64,000 nt of DNA from Bdellovibrionaceae bacterium UBA6502 (GTDB lineage Bacteria; Bdellovibrionota; Bdellovibrionia; Bdellovibrionales; UBA840), in the NCBI GenBank assembly GCA_002436415.1, contig DJMA01000003.1, forward strand, positions 1 through 64,000, written 5' to 3'. Of this stretch, positions 16,330 to 25,311 are shown in pieces; positions within the stretch are counted from its first letter, which is position 1, and each line of letters opens with the position of its first letter. Under the pieces are notes generated by a model. It saw only the letters and a list, made by a program, of their open reading frames with translations. It was not told the origin of the DNA and made no database searches. The translations under genes and the position numbers were made by a program.

Positions 16330-17817
16330 TTAGTTTTGTACTGAGTAGGAGAGTCCTGCTTTTTTTACTACGCTTTGGCAGTCAGGACTGAGATTTTGAA
16401 TGAAAATCTCTTTGTTCTGGCTTTGGTATTTTTTGATCAAATTGGTCAGAGCTTCGATACTTGAATAGTCAACCACTCTAGTGTTCTTAAAATCTACAAA
16501 TACTTTGCTTGGATCTTCCCTAGGAGTAAATAAATCCTGAAAGCTTTGAACTGATCCGAAGAAAAGAGTTCCGTCTAGTAAATAGTGCTTTTGGCCCTCT
16601 TCATCGACAAACTCTTCTGAGTGAATTTTTTCTGATTTTTCCCAGGCGAAAACAAGTGCTGAAACAATCACTCCACAAAATACAGCGATGGCCAGATCCG
16701 AAATTACTGTTACAGACGATACCAACACAATTACAAAAGCATCTGCTCTTGGGATTTTTCCTAGGATTCTAAAAGATGACCACTCAAAGGTTCCAATTAC
16801 GACCATAAACATCACACCAACTAATGCAGATACAGGGATTAGCTCAATAAAGCCCGAGCCAACTACGATGAAGAAAAGTAGGAATAAAGCAGCGCTGACA
16901 CCTGACATTCTTCCACGACCACCTGAGTTTACATTAATCATACTCTGACCAATCATTGCACAACCACCCATACCGCCAAAAAAGCCAGTAACAATATTGG
17001 CTAAGCCTTGGCCGAAACATTCCTTGTTCGCACGCCCACGGGTTTCTGTAACTTCATCTACTAATTGAAGAGTCATCAAAGACTCAATTAAACCAATGGC
17101 TGCTAAAATCGCAGAATATGGGAATATGACTTTCAAAGTCTCAAGATTAAAAGGAACACTAGGGATATGAAAACTAGGTAGTCCACCACCAACACTAGCA
17201 AGGTCAGCAACTGTACGAGTTTCAATTCCTAAAAGATGAACAATACCGGCAACTGATAAAATGGCTGCTAAAGAAGAAGGGATGGCTTTTGTAAATCTTG
17301 GCAGGAAGAAAATTATGGCCATAGTTAAGCCAACTAAGCCAAGCATGGTATAAAGCTCTTGCCCTTGCATCCAACTAAGGCTACCTGTTGCGTCTTGGAT
17401 CTTAAACTGGCTTAGTTGAGCCAAGAAAATTACGATAGCAAGACCGTTTACGAAGCCAAGCATAACAGGGTGTGGGATCAAGCGAACAAAAACACCAAGT
17501 TTAAAAGCACCCGCAAGTACCTGCAAAATACCCATTAATACAACTGTGGCAAATAGGTATTCAACCCCATGATCGGCAACTAAGCTAACCATTACTACTG
17601 CCAGGGCTCCCGTGGCACCAGAGATCATTCCAGGTCTTCCACCGAAAATGGCTGTGATTAACCCAACCAAAAAGGCAGCGTATAGACCCACTAATGGTTC
17701 AACACCTGCTACAAAGGAAAAGGCCACAGCTTCTGGCACTAAAGCCAAAGCCACCGTTAAGCCTGATAATAAGTCATTACGTAAAGTTTCTTTCGTTTTG
17801 TAAATTAAATCGAACAC
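16330..17817 (-). CDS. SulP/SLC26-family anion transporter with STAS domain
   Basis: Inner-membrane anion transporter, 495 residues. The membrane part (about 1-385) holds the paired seven-helix UraA-like fold: the start AFSFVAGVEPLVGLYAAF, GATGALAVVM and GFFGGMGGCAMIGQSMINVNSGGR are diagnostic. The last 100 residues form a STAS domain (VFVDFKNTRVVDYSSIEALTNL) as in all SLC26/SulP proteins. Bacterial members move sulfate, bicarbonate or dicarboxylates; the closely similar BicA-type proteins are sodium-bicarbonate carriers, so bicarbonate is plausible, but the sequence alone does not settle it. Single-gene unit with its own terminator. Confidence 0.92.
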   Translation of the reverse strand: MFDLIYKTKETLRNDLLSGLTVALALVPEAVAFSFVAGVEPLVGLYAAFLVGLITAIFGGRPGMISGATGALAVVMVSLVADHGVEYLFATVVLMGILQVLAGAFKLGVFVRLIPHPVMLGFVNGLAIVIFLAQLSQFKIQDATGSLSWMQGQELYTMLGLVGLTMAIIFFLPRFTKAIPSSLAAILSVAGIVHLLGIETRTVADLASVGGGLPSFHIPSVPFNLETLKVIFPYSAILAAIGLIESLMTLQLVDEVTETRGRANKECFGQGLANIVTGFFGGMGGCAMIGQSMINVNSGGRGRMSGVSAALFLLFFIVVGSGFIELIPVSALVGVMFMVVIGTFEWSSFRILGKIPRADAFVIVLVSSVTVISDLAIAVFCGVIVSALVFAWEKSEKIHSEEFVDEEGQKHYLLDGTLFFGSVQSFQDLFTPREDPSKVFVDFKNTRVVDYSSIEALTNLIKKYQSQNKEIFIQNLSPDCQSVVKKAGLSYSVQN

Positions 17818-18411
17818 GAACCGTCCTTAGATTATTGAGAATTTTAGGTTTATTTAGTTATGACCTTTAATGCAAAAAAGTTCAATTTTTTAAGCAAAGA
17901 TTGTATTTTTTAAAATCAATTCTAAAAAATCGAAAGGAAATTGCTTTTCTTTCTAACTCTTTACAAATAGAAATGGAAACAAGAATGCCGGGCTAGGGGA
18001 CTTTTCGGTGAGGCTTTGAAAGTCTTAAATTTCACGGAAAAGAAAAAGCTAAATTAATATTCCAAAAGTCATATCATTGATAGATTGAGATGTTCTATTT
18101 TTGTAGCTCCTGGTAAACCCATTTTTGGGGGCATAAAAGTGATGGGTTTTTAAATTTCAATTCCTTCTTAGGTCTTTTGAGAAATTAAGTAATTACTTTG
18201 GTCAACACTAGAGAAGCAAAACCTTTCCTCCTTGGTTCGAATACCTGAGACCTAAAACACATTTAATTTACAGGTTTACTTGCTAAATCTAGTCGATTTT
18301 TCAAAAAATCAGCTCGTAATCCCTAAAAAACTTTTAAACTCTGTGGCTTTTTAGCATTTGTTTGAGGATTTCGACGATTTGGTGTCTAACAAGTGCATTC
18401 GGGGGGATTTC
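17818..18411. other. 594-bp gap with an orphan terminator
   Basis: Between divergent genes. It contains no supported protein gene but does carry a terminator-like hairpin at 18115-18151 (listed apart). The rest is AT-rich and featureless to my eye. Confidence 0.5.
18115..18151 (+). terminator. orphan terminator-like hairpin
   Basis: AAACCCAT (18115-18122) pairs with ATGGGTTT (18142-18149) and ends in five T on the plus strand. No gene ends upstream on that strand for more than 2 kb, so it may end a small RNA starting somewhere near 17950. Confidence 0.5.
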
Positions 18412-19347
18412 ATGGCTAAGTTAGTATTATTTTTTTGCATGATTAGTTTGCACTCTTTTTCGGCAGAGTATGACGAATTATTTGTTGGAACAGACTCAAA
18501 TAGCCGCTACGTGATTCCATATTTTAATTTTGTTGAAGGTGCTGACCTTGGTAGGTTTCGCGAAGTTTACCAGAAAAGCTTATCCGAAATGAGAAGGGAA
18601 AGAACTAAACAAGCTTCTCAACTCCTACGAGCTGGAGCCTTTGGCGATGAAGTTTTACAGCTTATGCAATTTATTGATAACTCTATCTTCAATGTTCAAG
18701 CGCAGGTGAAACAAAATTTAGATTTAAGTTTGTACAATCTAAAATCAGAGTTAAATCGTTTGTATCAATATTATCAGCCTTCCGGCTTGCCGATATTATT
18801 TAAAAGAAATTCTAAAGACATTAATCAAAGAGATTTAAACGGGGATTTCTTTATTTATGGAACTTATCACCTCGATCGAGGTAATTTAAGCGTAGATATG
18901 CATGTGCTAAACTTACATAGCCTGGTTGAATTGAGTTTTAGTTCTAGTGGCGATCCTAGAGAGATTGGCTTAGATTTGGCTCGACAACTTTTTCACCAAT
19001 TTCATCGAACTCGATTTCCTAGTACTTTGCTTGTGGGTGGAAAGCGAATTGAAATGCTAGAACGATCTTTTATTGATGCAAGAGGGGGAGCTTATCTGCC
19101 TGATCTTTATCGAAGTGCTGCTGCTAACTGTCGCTATCAAGGAGCAAGGTTGGTTAACAGACATGAGTTTGATTTACTGAAGCTCCGTGGAATTTACAGA
19201 GGTGGAATTTCCATTGGAACTTATCAATTGGGGAGAAATTTTTCTTGGGCGATTGATCAGAGTAAAATTTTTCGTCCTCACTACTACACGAGTCTTGCTA
19301 ACGCCAATCGACCAAGTTATCTAGAATATATTTGTGTAAAGGACTAA
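18412..19347 (+). CDS. secreted protein of unknown function
   Basis: A 311-residue exported protein. The frame is open from 18358 (TTG), but the ATG at 18412 has a GGGGGGA site upstream and is followed at once by a signal peptide (LVLFFCMISLHSFSAEY). The mature part begins with helical regions (RREERTK-like and VQAQVKQNLDLSLYNLK), then a beta-rich middle (GDFFIYGTYHLDRGNLSVDMHVLNL), and ends with a domain containing ANCRYQGARLVNRHEFDLL and LEYICVKD, a pattern seen in lectin-like or formylglycine-enzyme-like folds. No family assigned. Two other genes of unknown or protease type follow. Confidence 0.75.
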   Translation: MAKLVLFFCMISLHSFSAEYDELFVGTDSNSRYVIPYFNFVEGADLGRFREVYQKSLSEMRRERTKQASQLLRAGAFGDEVLQLMQFIDNSIFNVQAQVKQNLDLSLYNLKSELNRLYQYYQPSGLPILFKRNSKDINQRDLNGDFFIYGTYHLDRGNLSVDMHVLNLHSLVELSFSSSGDPREIGLDLARQLFHQFHRTRFPSTLLVGGKRIEMLERSFIDARGGAYLPDLYRSAAANCRYQGARLVNRHEFDLLKLRGIYRGGISIGTYQLGRNFSWAIDQSKIFRPHYYTSLANANRPSYLEYICVKD

Positions 19348-19348
19348 C

Positions 19349-20083
19349 TCAGTCCTTGGTGTCGATAATTAGATGTTCGGTAGAATACTCTATTTGGCAT
19401 GACCAGTTTTTTTGCGTCACAAGTGTACTTATATCTCGATTGCATTTTAGGGTCATTTTCAACGACTGTTCTTTCGAAGCAGCCTCTTCAAGCTTAATCT
19501 TCAATTTTTGACCGTGGTACTGCATTACTGAAAATTCAGAACGACTAGTCTCCAATTTTGAGTCCACTGCTAACCAAGAAATCTGTTTCTCTAAATGCTG
19601 AAAAGACTCTTGGTTTAATCTCAATGTTAGATCTGTGAGATAATCAAAAGGGTTTTCTTCCGATTTTCCATAGTTTCTTCTTTTTTCTTTCATTTCGCCG
19701 TGCCAGTCTAAAATCCAAAGGTAGAGACTGTGCTCCGGTTGTTGTTTTGGGTGAATGCTGCAGTAATATTCGGCGCCATCTTCCTTAGTTTGAGTCTCTG
19801 TAAGCCAATCGATTGTGGGATAATTTTTTAATACGTCTTTTTCTAAGAAATTATTTTCGACATCACTATAAGCTATACCAATTTGGCTCAAGGGATTGCG
19901 GTCACTGGCAAGGAGGAATTCGGGAAAAGCACCCTGTTTTTGAAATGGATAGATTCCTTCCCAGCTGCCAGAATTTGAGTTTACTTTGTAAGAGGCAGAG
20001 CTAGAAAAATTATTGAAAAATTCTTTTAGAGAATGAAATTTATCGGCAGCCAGTGAAATATAAAAATGATCTAAAAAAAGCAT
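19349..20083 (-). CDS. hypothetical protein, possibly VOC/DUF5829-like
   Basis: A 244-residue soluble protein. I place the start at the ATG at 20083, which has AAAGGA upstream and begins directly with LFLDHFYISLAADKF; the frame also has a GTG at 20134 but without a ribosome site. The first half (LDHFYISL, GSWEGIYPFQKQGAFPEFLL, IGIAYSD) resembles the vicinal-oxygen-chelate-like DUF5829 pattern, where an early His and a late Glu bind metal. The second half with several Trp and charged helices is not recognised. Convergent with the secreted protein before it (1-bp gap). Family assignment is tentative. Confidence 0.6.
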   Translation of the reverse strand: MLFLDHFYISLAADKFHSLKEFFNNFSSSASYKVNSNSGSWEGIYPFQKQGAFPEFLLASDRNPLSQIGIAYSDVENNFLEKDVLKNYPTIDWLTETQTKEDGAEYYCSIHPKQQPEHSLYLWILDWHGEMKEKRRNYGKSEENPFDYLTDLTLRLNQESFQHLEKQISWLAVDSKLETSRSEFSVMQYHGQKLKIKLEEAASKEQSLKMTLKCNRDISTLVTQKNWSCQIEYSTEHLIIDTKD

Positions 20084-20181
20084 CGATATTCCTTTGAGAA
20101 TATAAAATAAATTCTGTGTAAAAAACGAATTCACTATATAGAACTTACCAACGAAGGGAAAGTCTATTCTTTTTAACTAGA

Positions 20182-20919
20182 ATGATCCATTTTAATGAGA
20201 TGAAGTATCTTTTATCTATTTTACTTTTAAGCTACCAAGCATTCTCATTAGAGTTCAATGAATTGGAGCATTTATTTTCTAGTTTTCACAAATTACATTC
20301 TGAAAACCTGCTAATGCAATTTAATACTGAACTTCGCTTTAATCCTCCACCACAAGGTTTTGATGAAAGCTATTGGTGGGAGATCGACCATGCTAGTGCT
20401 CGTTTTGTTTTGATTGATAATGCCAATCCTCAGCAGCTCAGTATTTTCGTTTTTGGGGGCTTAGCTAGACTCAGTGGGATGACAAAAGATTCTATGGCCA
20501 TTAGTTTATGTCATGAGCTAGGTCATTTACTCGCCGGCCCTCCCTTGAAATTTAGTGGTTCTAGTGTTGAAGGAATGGCTGATTATTTTTCAACAGGGGA
20601 TTGTCTTAGAAATTATTTTTTGAGTTACGAAAATAGTCCACCTAGAAAGTCTCTTCCTAGAGAAGTTTTGGTTTGTGAGAAATATTATGAAAATACCTTA
20701 GATGTAAACTTATGTTTAAGATCATTTGTAGCCTTAGATGGCCAATTAAGCTTACTACGCCTAGTAGCTCCAGAATTAGAGTTTTGGGACAAGTCCACTG
20801 AGCGTCCTGATACTATTCGCCAGGACGACTATTTTTACCCAGAGCCAAGCTGTCGCTTAGAAAGTATGAGAAATGGAATTTTGGGTTTGCCAGCTCCAAG
20901 CTGTTGGCTTCCAAAGTAA
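20182..20919 (+). CDS. secreted zinc-metalloprotease-like protein
   Basis: A 245-residue protein with a zinc protease signature: HELGH at 111-115 (SLCHELGHLLAGPP) and a downstream EGMADYF at 130-136, whose Glu would be the third zinc ligand as in gluzincins of the M48 type. A signal peptide follows Met7 (YLLSILLLSYQAFS), so it should act in the periplasm or outside. Six cysteines suggest disulfides. Start uncertain: ATG at 20182 or ATG at 20200, neither with a strong ribosome site. Much shorter than M48 enzymes and lacking their membrane helices. The motif pair is clear; the activity and substrate are not shown. Confidence 0.75.
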   Translation: MIHFNEMKYLLSILLLSYQAFSLEFNELEHLFSSFHKLHSENLLMQFNTELRFNPPPQGFDESYWWEIDHASARFVLIDNANPQQLSIFVFGGLARLSGMTKDSMAISLCHELGHLLAGPPLKFSGSSVEGMADYFSTGDCLRNYFLSYENSPPRKSLPREVLVCEKYYENTLDVNLCLRSFVALDGQLSLLRLVAPELEFWDKSTERPDTIRQDDYFYPEPSCRLESMRNGILGLPAPSCWLPK

Positions 20920-21055
20920 TGTGTTTTAGTTAAGACAAATGAATTTAACTGAATCTCTTTGAAATCAAACATAGAGCCTTTCTTTTCTTCCATGGAACAA
21001 TAATAGGTCAACAGTCCTTGCTTGGCATGTTAGCCTTGGCACCTGCGAGGTATGA

Positions 21056-22471
21056 ATGACTACCAATGATCTGACCAAAGGTTCCGTCGTTAAATCACTT
21101 TTTAAATTATCCATTCCCATAGTAATGGCAAATTTCTTACATACGGCATACCAGTTAACCGACACATTTTGGGTTGGAAGATTAGGCTCCAATGAAGTCG
21201 CAGCTTTGTCGATGGCTTTTCCCGTAATTTTTCTTACCATATCTTTGGGTGGTGGCTTCGCTGTTAGTGGAACCATTCTGGTCGCTCAATATGCAGGGCA
21301 AGGTAAGGCCGACCGAGTTTCAAAAATTTGTTTTCAAACTCTTTTAGTAATAATTTGTACCTCATTGATTTTATCAGTGATTGGTTATTGGGTAATACCT
21401 TATATTATTCAACCAATGACAAAGTCTCCCGAGATTGCTCGTCTTGGAATCTCTTATTTGCGAATTACCTTTGTTGGTTTGGTGTTTAGTTATTTTTATA
21501 TGATGTTTCAGTCACTCTACCGAGGAGTGGGAGATGTTAAGACTCCTTTTTACATAGTACTATTTAGCGTATTGTTAAATTTTTTGATCGATCCATTGCT
21601 GATCAATGGTTATAAATCTATCCCCGCTTTTGGTGTGGATGGGGCCGCTTACGCGACTATTTTTACCCAAGCACTTTCTGCTTTTATTGGCTTGTATTTA
21701 CTTGCAAAGGGCAAGGGTGGCATAAAATTAAATTTCAAAAAACCTGAAATAGATTTTTATGAAATAAGAAGGATCATTGAATTGGGCTTACCTGCCTCGG
21801 CAGAGCAGTCTACTCGTTCTCTAGCAATGTTGGTTATGACTTTTTTAGTTTCTAGTTTTGGAGATGTGGTTCTTGCAAGTTATGGAATAGGAATTCGAGT
21901 ATTAAGTTTTGCCATCATACCTTGTTTGGGTTTTAGTATGGCTACCTCCACCTTAGTAGGGCAAAATATTGGGGCTGGTCAAAAAGAGCGAGCCTTTGAG
22001 GTTGTGAAACTAAGTATTTCCATTATTTTTGTTAGCATGAGTTTTGCGGGAGCGATGTTTTTTGGTTTCGCCAAAGAGACTTTAGAGTTTTTTGTTCCAA
22101 CAGATGCAAATGTAATCGCAGAGGGAACAATAATTATTAAATACATAGCGGTAACTTTTGGCTTTATCGGCGTTCAACAGGTAGTGGCCGGAGCATTACG
22201 TGGAGGAGGAAGTACTCTACTGGCAATGTTTATAGCTATCATTAGTTTATGGGTGCTTCGCTTTCCGGTGGCTTATTTTTTATCAACGCATACAGATTTA
22301 GGAAAAGAAGGTATCTACTTGTCGTTCATAATTAGTAGTGTCTTGGCTGCGATAATTTCTTTGTGCGTAATCTATCGTAAGCGCTGGATTAAAGACCTAA
22401 CTCGTCCAATTGAATTGAAAGAAAAAGAGGTTCTTGAGGCGACAATTACAGAAAAAGCTGGGCCTCAATAA
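21056..22471 (+). CDS. MATE family efflux transporter
   Basis: A 471-residue inner-membrane multidrug/toxin extrusion protein (MatE/NorM-DinF group) that exports organic cations or other small molecules in exchange for protons or sodium. Twelve hydrophobic helices in two six-helix repeats; family-typical pieces are LPIVMANFLHTAYQLTDTFWVGRLG near the start, the ALSMAFPVIF helix, FQSLYRGVGDVKTP and, in repeat two, LGFSMATSTLVGQNIGAGQ and QVVAGALRGGGST. ATG start with GAGG upstream. Stands alone; no regulator adjacent, so the substrate cannot be guessed. Confidence 0.93.
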   Translation: MTTNDLTKGSVVKSLFKLSIPIVMANFLHTAYQLTDTFWVGRLGSNEVAALSMAFPVIFLTISLGGGFAVSGTILVAQYAGQGKADRVSKICFQTLLVIICTSLILSVIGYWVIPYIIQPMTKSPEIARLGISYLRITFVGLVFSYFYMMFQSLYRGVGDVKTPFYIVLFSVLLNFLIDPLLINGYKSIPAFGVDGAAYATIFTQALSAFIGLYLLAKGKGGIKLNFKKPEIDFYEIRRIIELGLPASAEQSTRSLAMLVMTFLVSSFGDVVLASYGIGIRVLSFAIIPCLGFSMATSTLVGQNIGAGQKERAFEVVKLSISIIFVSMSFAGAMFFGFAKETLEFFVPTDANVIAEGTIIIKYIAVTFGFIGVQQVVAGALRGGGSTLLAMFIAIISLWVLRFPVAYFLSTHTDLGKEGIYLSFIISSVLAAIISLCVIYRKRWIKDLTRPIELKEKEVLEATITEKAGPQ

Positions 22472-22708
22472 GTTAGCTAGTTAGAGACTTTGTCTCAAAA
22501 GCGCGACGAAACTAGACTTAATGTGTGTGTTCTTTAAGTCATTTTTTTGAAACATAAAATATATCAAAAAGAGACCCAGGCCTCTGGCTACAATCTTCTA
22601 GCTTGCAATTGCAGTCTTCGAGCTAGCTTGTTAATATTACTTAATATTTCTCGAAAATTTAATAATTGTTTAGCTTTATGCCGATCTGCAAATGTTCACG
22701 AGGTAAAA

Positions 22709-24451
22709 ATGCTGGGGAAAAAACTAGATCGACTACATTGGATGCATTGGTTAGTGATTTTGTTATCAACAATACTAACTGTCCTTGCTTGGAAGACTTC
22801 GAAAGAGACCTTAGATGAAAAGGTTGAAAATAAATTTAAGAGAGAGTCCACACAGATTATCGAACTAGTTTTAGAGAGAATGCAAAAATATGAAGATGCC
22901 TTGTGGGGGGGAGTTGCTACGATTAATTCCCATGATGGAAATATCGACTATGTCCATTGGCGAAGTTTTGCCCAAAGATTAAAATTAGAAGAGCGTTATC
23001 CAGGTATCAATGGAATTGGCGTTATCCATAATATCCAAAAAGACCAACTGAATAGCTATTTAAAATTAGAACGCAAGCAACGGCCTAATTATAAAATTCA
23101 TCCTGCTCACAGTGAAAAAGAATATTGGCCTATCACATATATCATTCCAGATGATATCAATGCAAAGGCAGTTGGACTTGATATGGCTCATGAAACCAAT
23201 CGTTATACGGCGGCCAAGAAAGCTCGTGATACTGGAAAGGCACAAATTACGGGGCCAATAACATTGGTGCAAGACTCTGAAAAAACGCCAGGCTTTTTAT
23301 TTTATGCCCCATTCTACAAAGGAGATATTCCCGAAACAGTAGAAGAGAGAAGAAAAAAGGTGGTTGGTCTGGTTTATGCGCCTTTTGTTTTTAGTAAGTT
23401 GATGCAAGGTGTGTTGAATGAGAAAAATCGACACATCAGTCTTAAGGTTTCAGATCAAGACTCTGTTTTGTACAATGAGAACTTTCAAGAATCTAGCAGG
23501 TTTGATAATAAACCTTTGTTTTCAAAATTGGTTTCAAAGAAGGTCTACGGTCGTACTTGGACTTTTGATATGAGAACCAATCAAGCTTTTAGAGAGGCAA
23601 ATGTTAATGCTCAACCAATGATTATCCTGTTAGGAGGGATAGTCATTGATAGTATGCTGTTCCTTATTTTCTACATGATGGGCCGTTCCCGTAGAAAGGC
23701 CGTTGAATATGCCGAGTTAAAGGTAAAAGAAGCGGATGAACAAAGAATGATAGCAGCCAACTCGGCAAAACTTGCGTCTCTCGGAGAAATGGCAGCTGGA
23801 ATTGCGCATGAAATCAATAATCCATTGGCAATCATCACAGGCAATGTAAGGGTGCTTTTAAAGCTTCTTGCAAAAGAAGATGTGAAAAATGCAAAAATCA
23901 ACGAAAGTGCTAAAATGATCCATGATACTGCTATGAGAATTTCTAAGATAGTAAAAGGGATGCGTTATCTTTCTAGAGATGGTTCTCAAGATGAAGTAAA
24001 GGCAGAAAAAGTTTCGGAGATTTTGCAGGATGTGGTGGATTTATCTTCTGAAAAATTTAAAAGGCAAAGTGTTGAGCTGTCAATTTCAAATTCTGATGAG
24101 AGTCTAAAAGTGGATTGTCGGAAGATTGAAATTTCGCAGGTCCTTGTAAATTTATTGAATAACTCCTACGACGCAATCAAAGACCTTGAGACTAAATGGA
24201 TTAAGATTGAAGTATTTCAGGAAGATCAATTTTGTGTGGTTGCGGTAGAAGATAGTGGAGATCAAATTCCAGAAGAAATTAAAAATAAACTGATGAACCC
24301 GTTTTTTACTACAAAGCCAGCTGGTGAAGGAACGGGCCTTGGTTTAAGTATTTCAAAAAGAATCATTGGAAAACATGGTGGTAAGTTAAGTTTGGATGAT
24401 AAATCTGCAAATACTCGATTCTTAATCCACTTGCCAATTCACTCTGCTTAG
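22709..24451 (+). CDS. CHASE-domain sensor histidine kinase
   Basis: A 580-residue membrane kinase. The frame is open from a TTG at 22547, but ATG at 22709 has a GAGG site and is followed by the first TM helix (WLVILLSTILTVLAW). Then come a CHASE sensor (about 45-265: YVHWRSFAQRLKLEERYPGINGIGV is diagnostic; CHASE domains bind small ligands such as cytokinin-like molecules or peptides), a second TM (about 305-322), a linker coiled coil, the H-box MAAGIAHEINNPLAIITGN, N-box LVNLLNNSYDAI and G2 box GEGTGLGLSISKR. No response regulator is adjacent. Its last 30 bp overlap a convergent solute-binding protein gene. Confidence 0.92.
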   Translation: MLGKKLDRLHWMHWLVILLSTILTVLAWKTSKETLDEKVENKFKRESTQIIELVLERMQKYEDALWGGVATINSHDGNIDYVHWRSFAQRLKLEERYPGINGIGVIHNIQKDQLNSYLKLERKQRPNYKIHPAHSEKEYWPITYIIPDDINAKAVGLDMAHETNRYTAAKKARDTGKAQITGPITLVQDSEKTPGFLFYAPFYKGDIPETVEERRKKVVGLVYAPFVFSKLMQGVLNEKNRHISLKVSDQDSVLYNENFQESSRFDNKPLFSKLVSKKVYGRTWTFDMRTNQAFREANVNAQPMIILLGGIVIDSMLFLIFYMMGRSRRKAVEYAELKVKEADEQRMIAANSAKLASLGEMAAGIAHEINNPLAIITGNVRVLLKLLAKEDVKNAKINESAKMIHDTAMRISKIVKGMRYLSRDGSQDEVKAEKVSEILQDVVDLSSEKFKRQSVELSISNSDESLKVDCRKIEISQVLVNLLNNSYDAIKDLETKWIKIEVFQEDQFCVVAVEDSGDQIPEEIKNKLMNPFFTTKPAGEGTGLGLSISKRIIGKHGGKLSLDDKSANTRFLIHLPIHSA

Positions 24452-25147
24452 ATGTTTTTTTAGATAGGTTTTAAAGGATGTTTTACTGATTTTAAGTTCT
24501 AAATTTTTTTTCAGATAAAAGTTTTTATTTGTCACAAAAAACATTTCATCTTTTGGGTAATGGCTGTTTTCGCAGTGAATATTCGAATGCTTCTTATTAT
24601 TCAGAAATCGTTTTACTTGCTGAAAATCAGCAAAGTATGCGTATTCAGCCCTCTTTAGCTTTAACATTTTTAGGCTTTTTTCATAATAGTCCTGAGTAGG
24701 TAGTTCTAGGTAATTTGTGTTTTTGAAATTTAGAAAATCCCTGTTTTTTAGAGTTCCTCGTAGGTGAACGATTGTTTTTTGTTCAAAGGATTTTGGGTCT
24801 CTAATCGTTGATGGTATTTTATTTTCCTTTAAAGCACAGAGACAAGGATTTAAGGCATGAAATGATGTGGGAATGTAGTGAACCTTATCGGCTCTTTCGG
24901 CGGAATAAAAGTACATTGGAAAGATTTGAATGACATCTTTATCCAAAAGATCAGGGACTCTTGATAAAGGTGTTTTCACGAATTTGATATTAAAGTTGGG
25001 TAGTATATCATTTAGGTAGTCTACCAAGGCACCAACTAGCTTTTCGTCTTTGTTGTAAATCAATGGGGGGGATTCAATAAAGCCTACACGTATCGTTTCT
25101 TGATGTGCATTGCTGATGCGAACTAAGAGTACCAATATAAAGATCAA
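24422..25147 (-). CDS. periplasmic solute-binding-protein-like protein
   Basis: A 241-residue protein of the extracellular solute-binding family 3 fold: signal peptide, then ETIRVGFIESPPLIYNKDEKLVGALVDYLNDIL, the classic first lobe, and DVIQIFPMYFYSAERAD, the family's hinge segment. No permease is adjacent, so it may be a sensor or scavenging protein rather than part of an importer. The listed TTG start has no clear ribosome site; the frame stays open upstream (residues RRFNLKLYL), so a rarer start codon a few codons earlier is possible. Overlaps the CHASE kinase gene tail to tail by 30 bp. Confidence 0.75.
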   Translation of the reverse strand: MIFILVLLVRISNAHQETIRVGFIESPPLIYNKDEKLVGALVDYLNDILPNFNIKFVKTPLSRVPDLLDKDVIQIFPMYFYSAERADKVHYIPTSFHALNPCLCALKENKIPSTIRDPKSFEQKTIVHLRGTLKNRDFLNFKNTNYLELPTQDYYEKSLKMLKLKRAEYAYFADFQQVKRFLNNKKHSNIHCENSHYPKDEMFFVTNKNFYLKKNLELKISKTSFKTYLKKHLSRVNWQVD

Positions 25148-25237
25148 ATAGAGTTTTAAGTTGAATCGTCGAATTTGTTTCTCTCGCTATGAATAGATGT
25201 TGATTAAATAGTACAACGGCTTTGAGAAAGATCTAGA

Positions 25238-25306
25238 AGAAACTCTAACTTCTTTTGACGAAGCGTAGCGAGAGAAAGTGATATAGAAAAGAAAGTTAGA
25301 ATTTCT
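25238..25306. repeat. long imperfect hairpin
   Basis: AGAAACTCTAACTTCTTTT at 25238-25256 pairs with 25287-25306 apart from one mismatch and one inserted base, leaving a 30-nt loop. It lies just after the stop of the lipoprotein gene at 25312 (minus strand) and may serve as its terminator or stabilise its mRNA. Confidence 0.6.
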
Positions 25307-25311
25307 TTGGT

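Noticed and set aside
18230..18250. TTCGAAT motif resembling a tRNA T-loop (GGTTCGAATACC)
   Set aside because: No matching acceptor, D or anticodon stems could be drawn around it.
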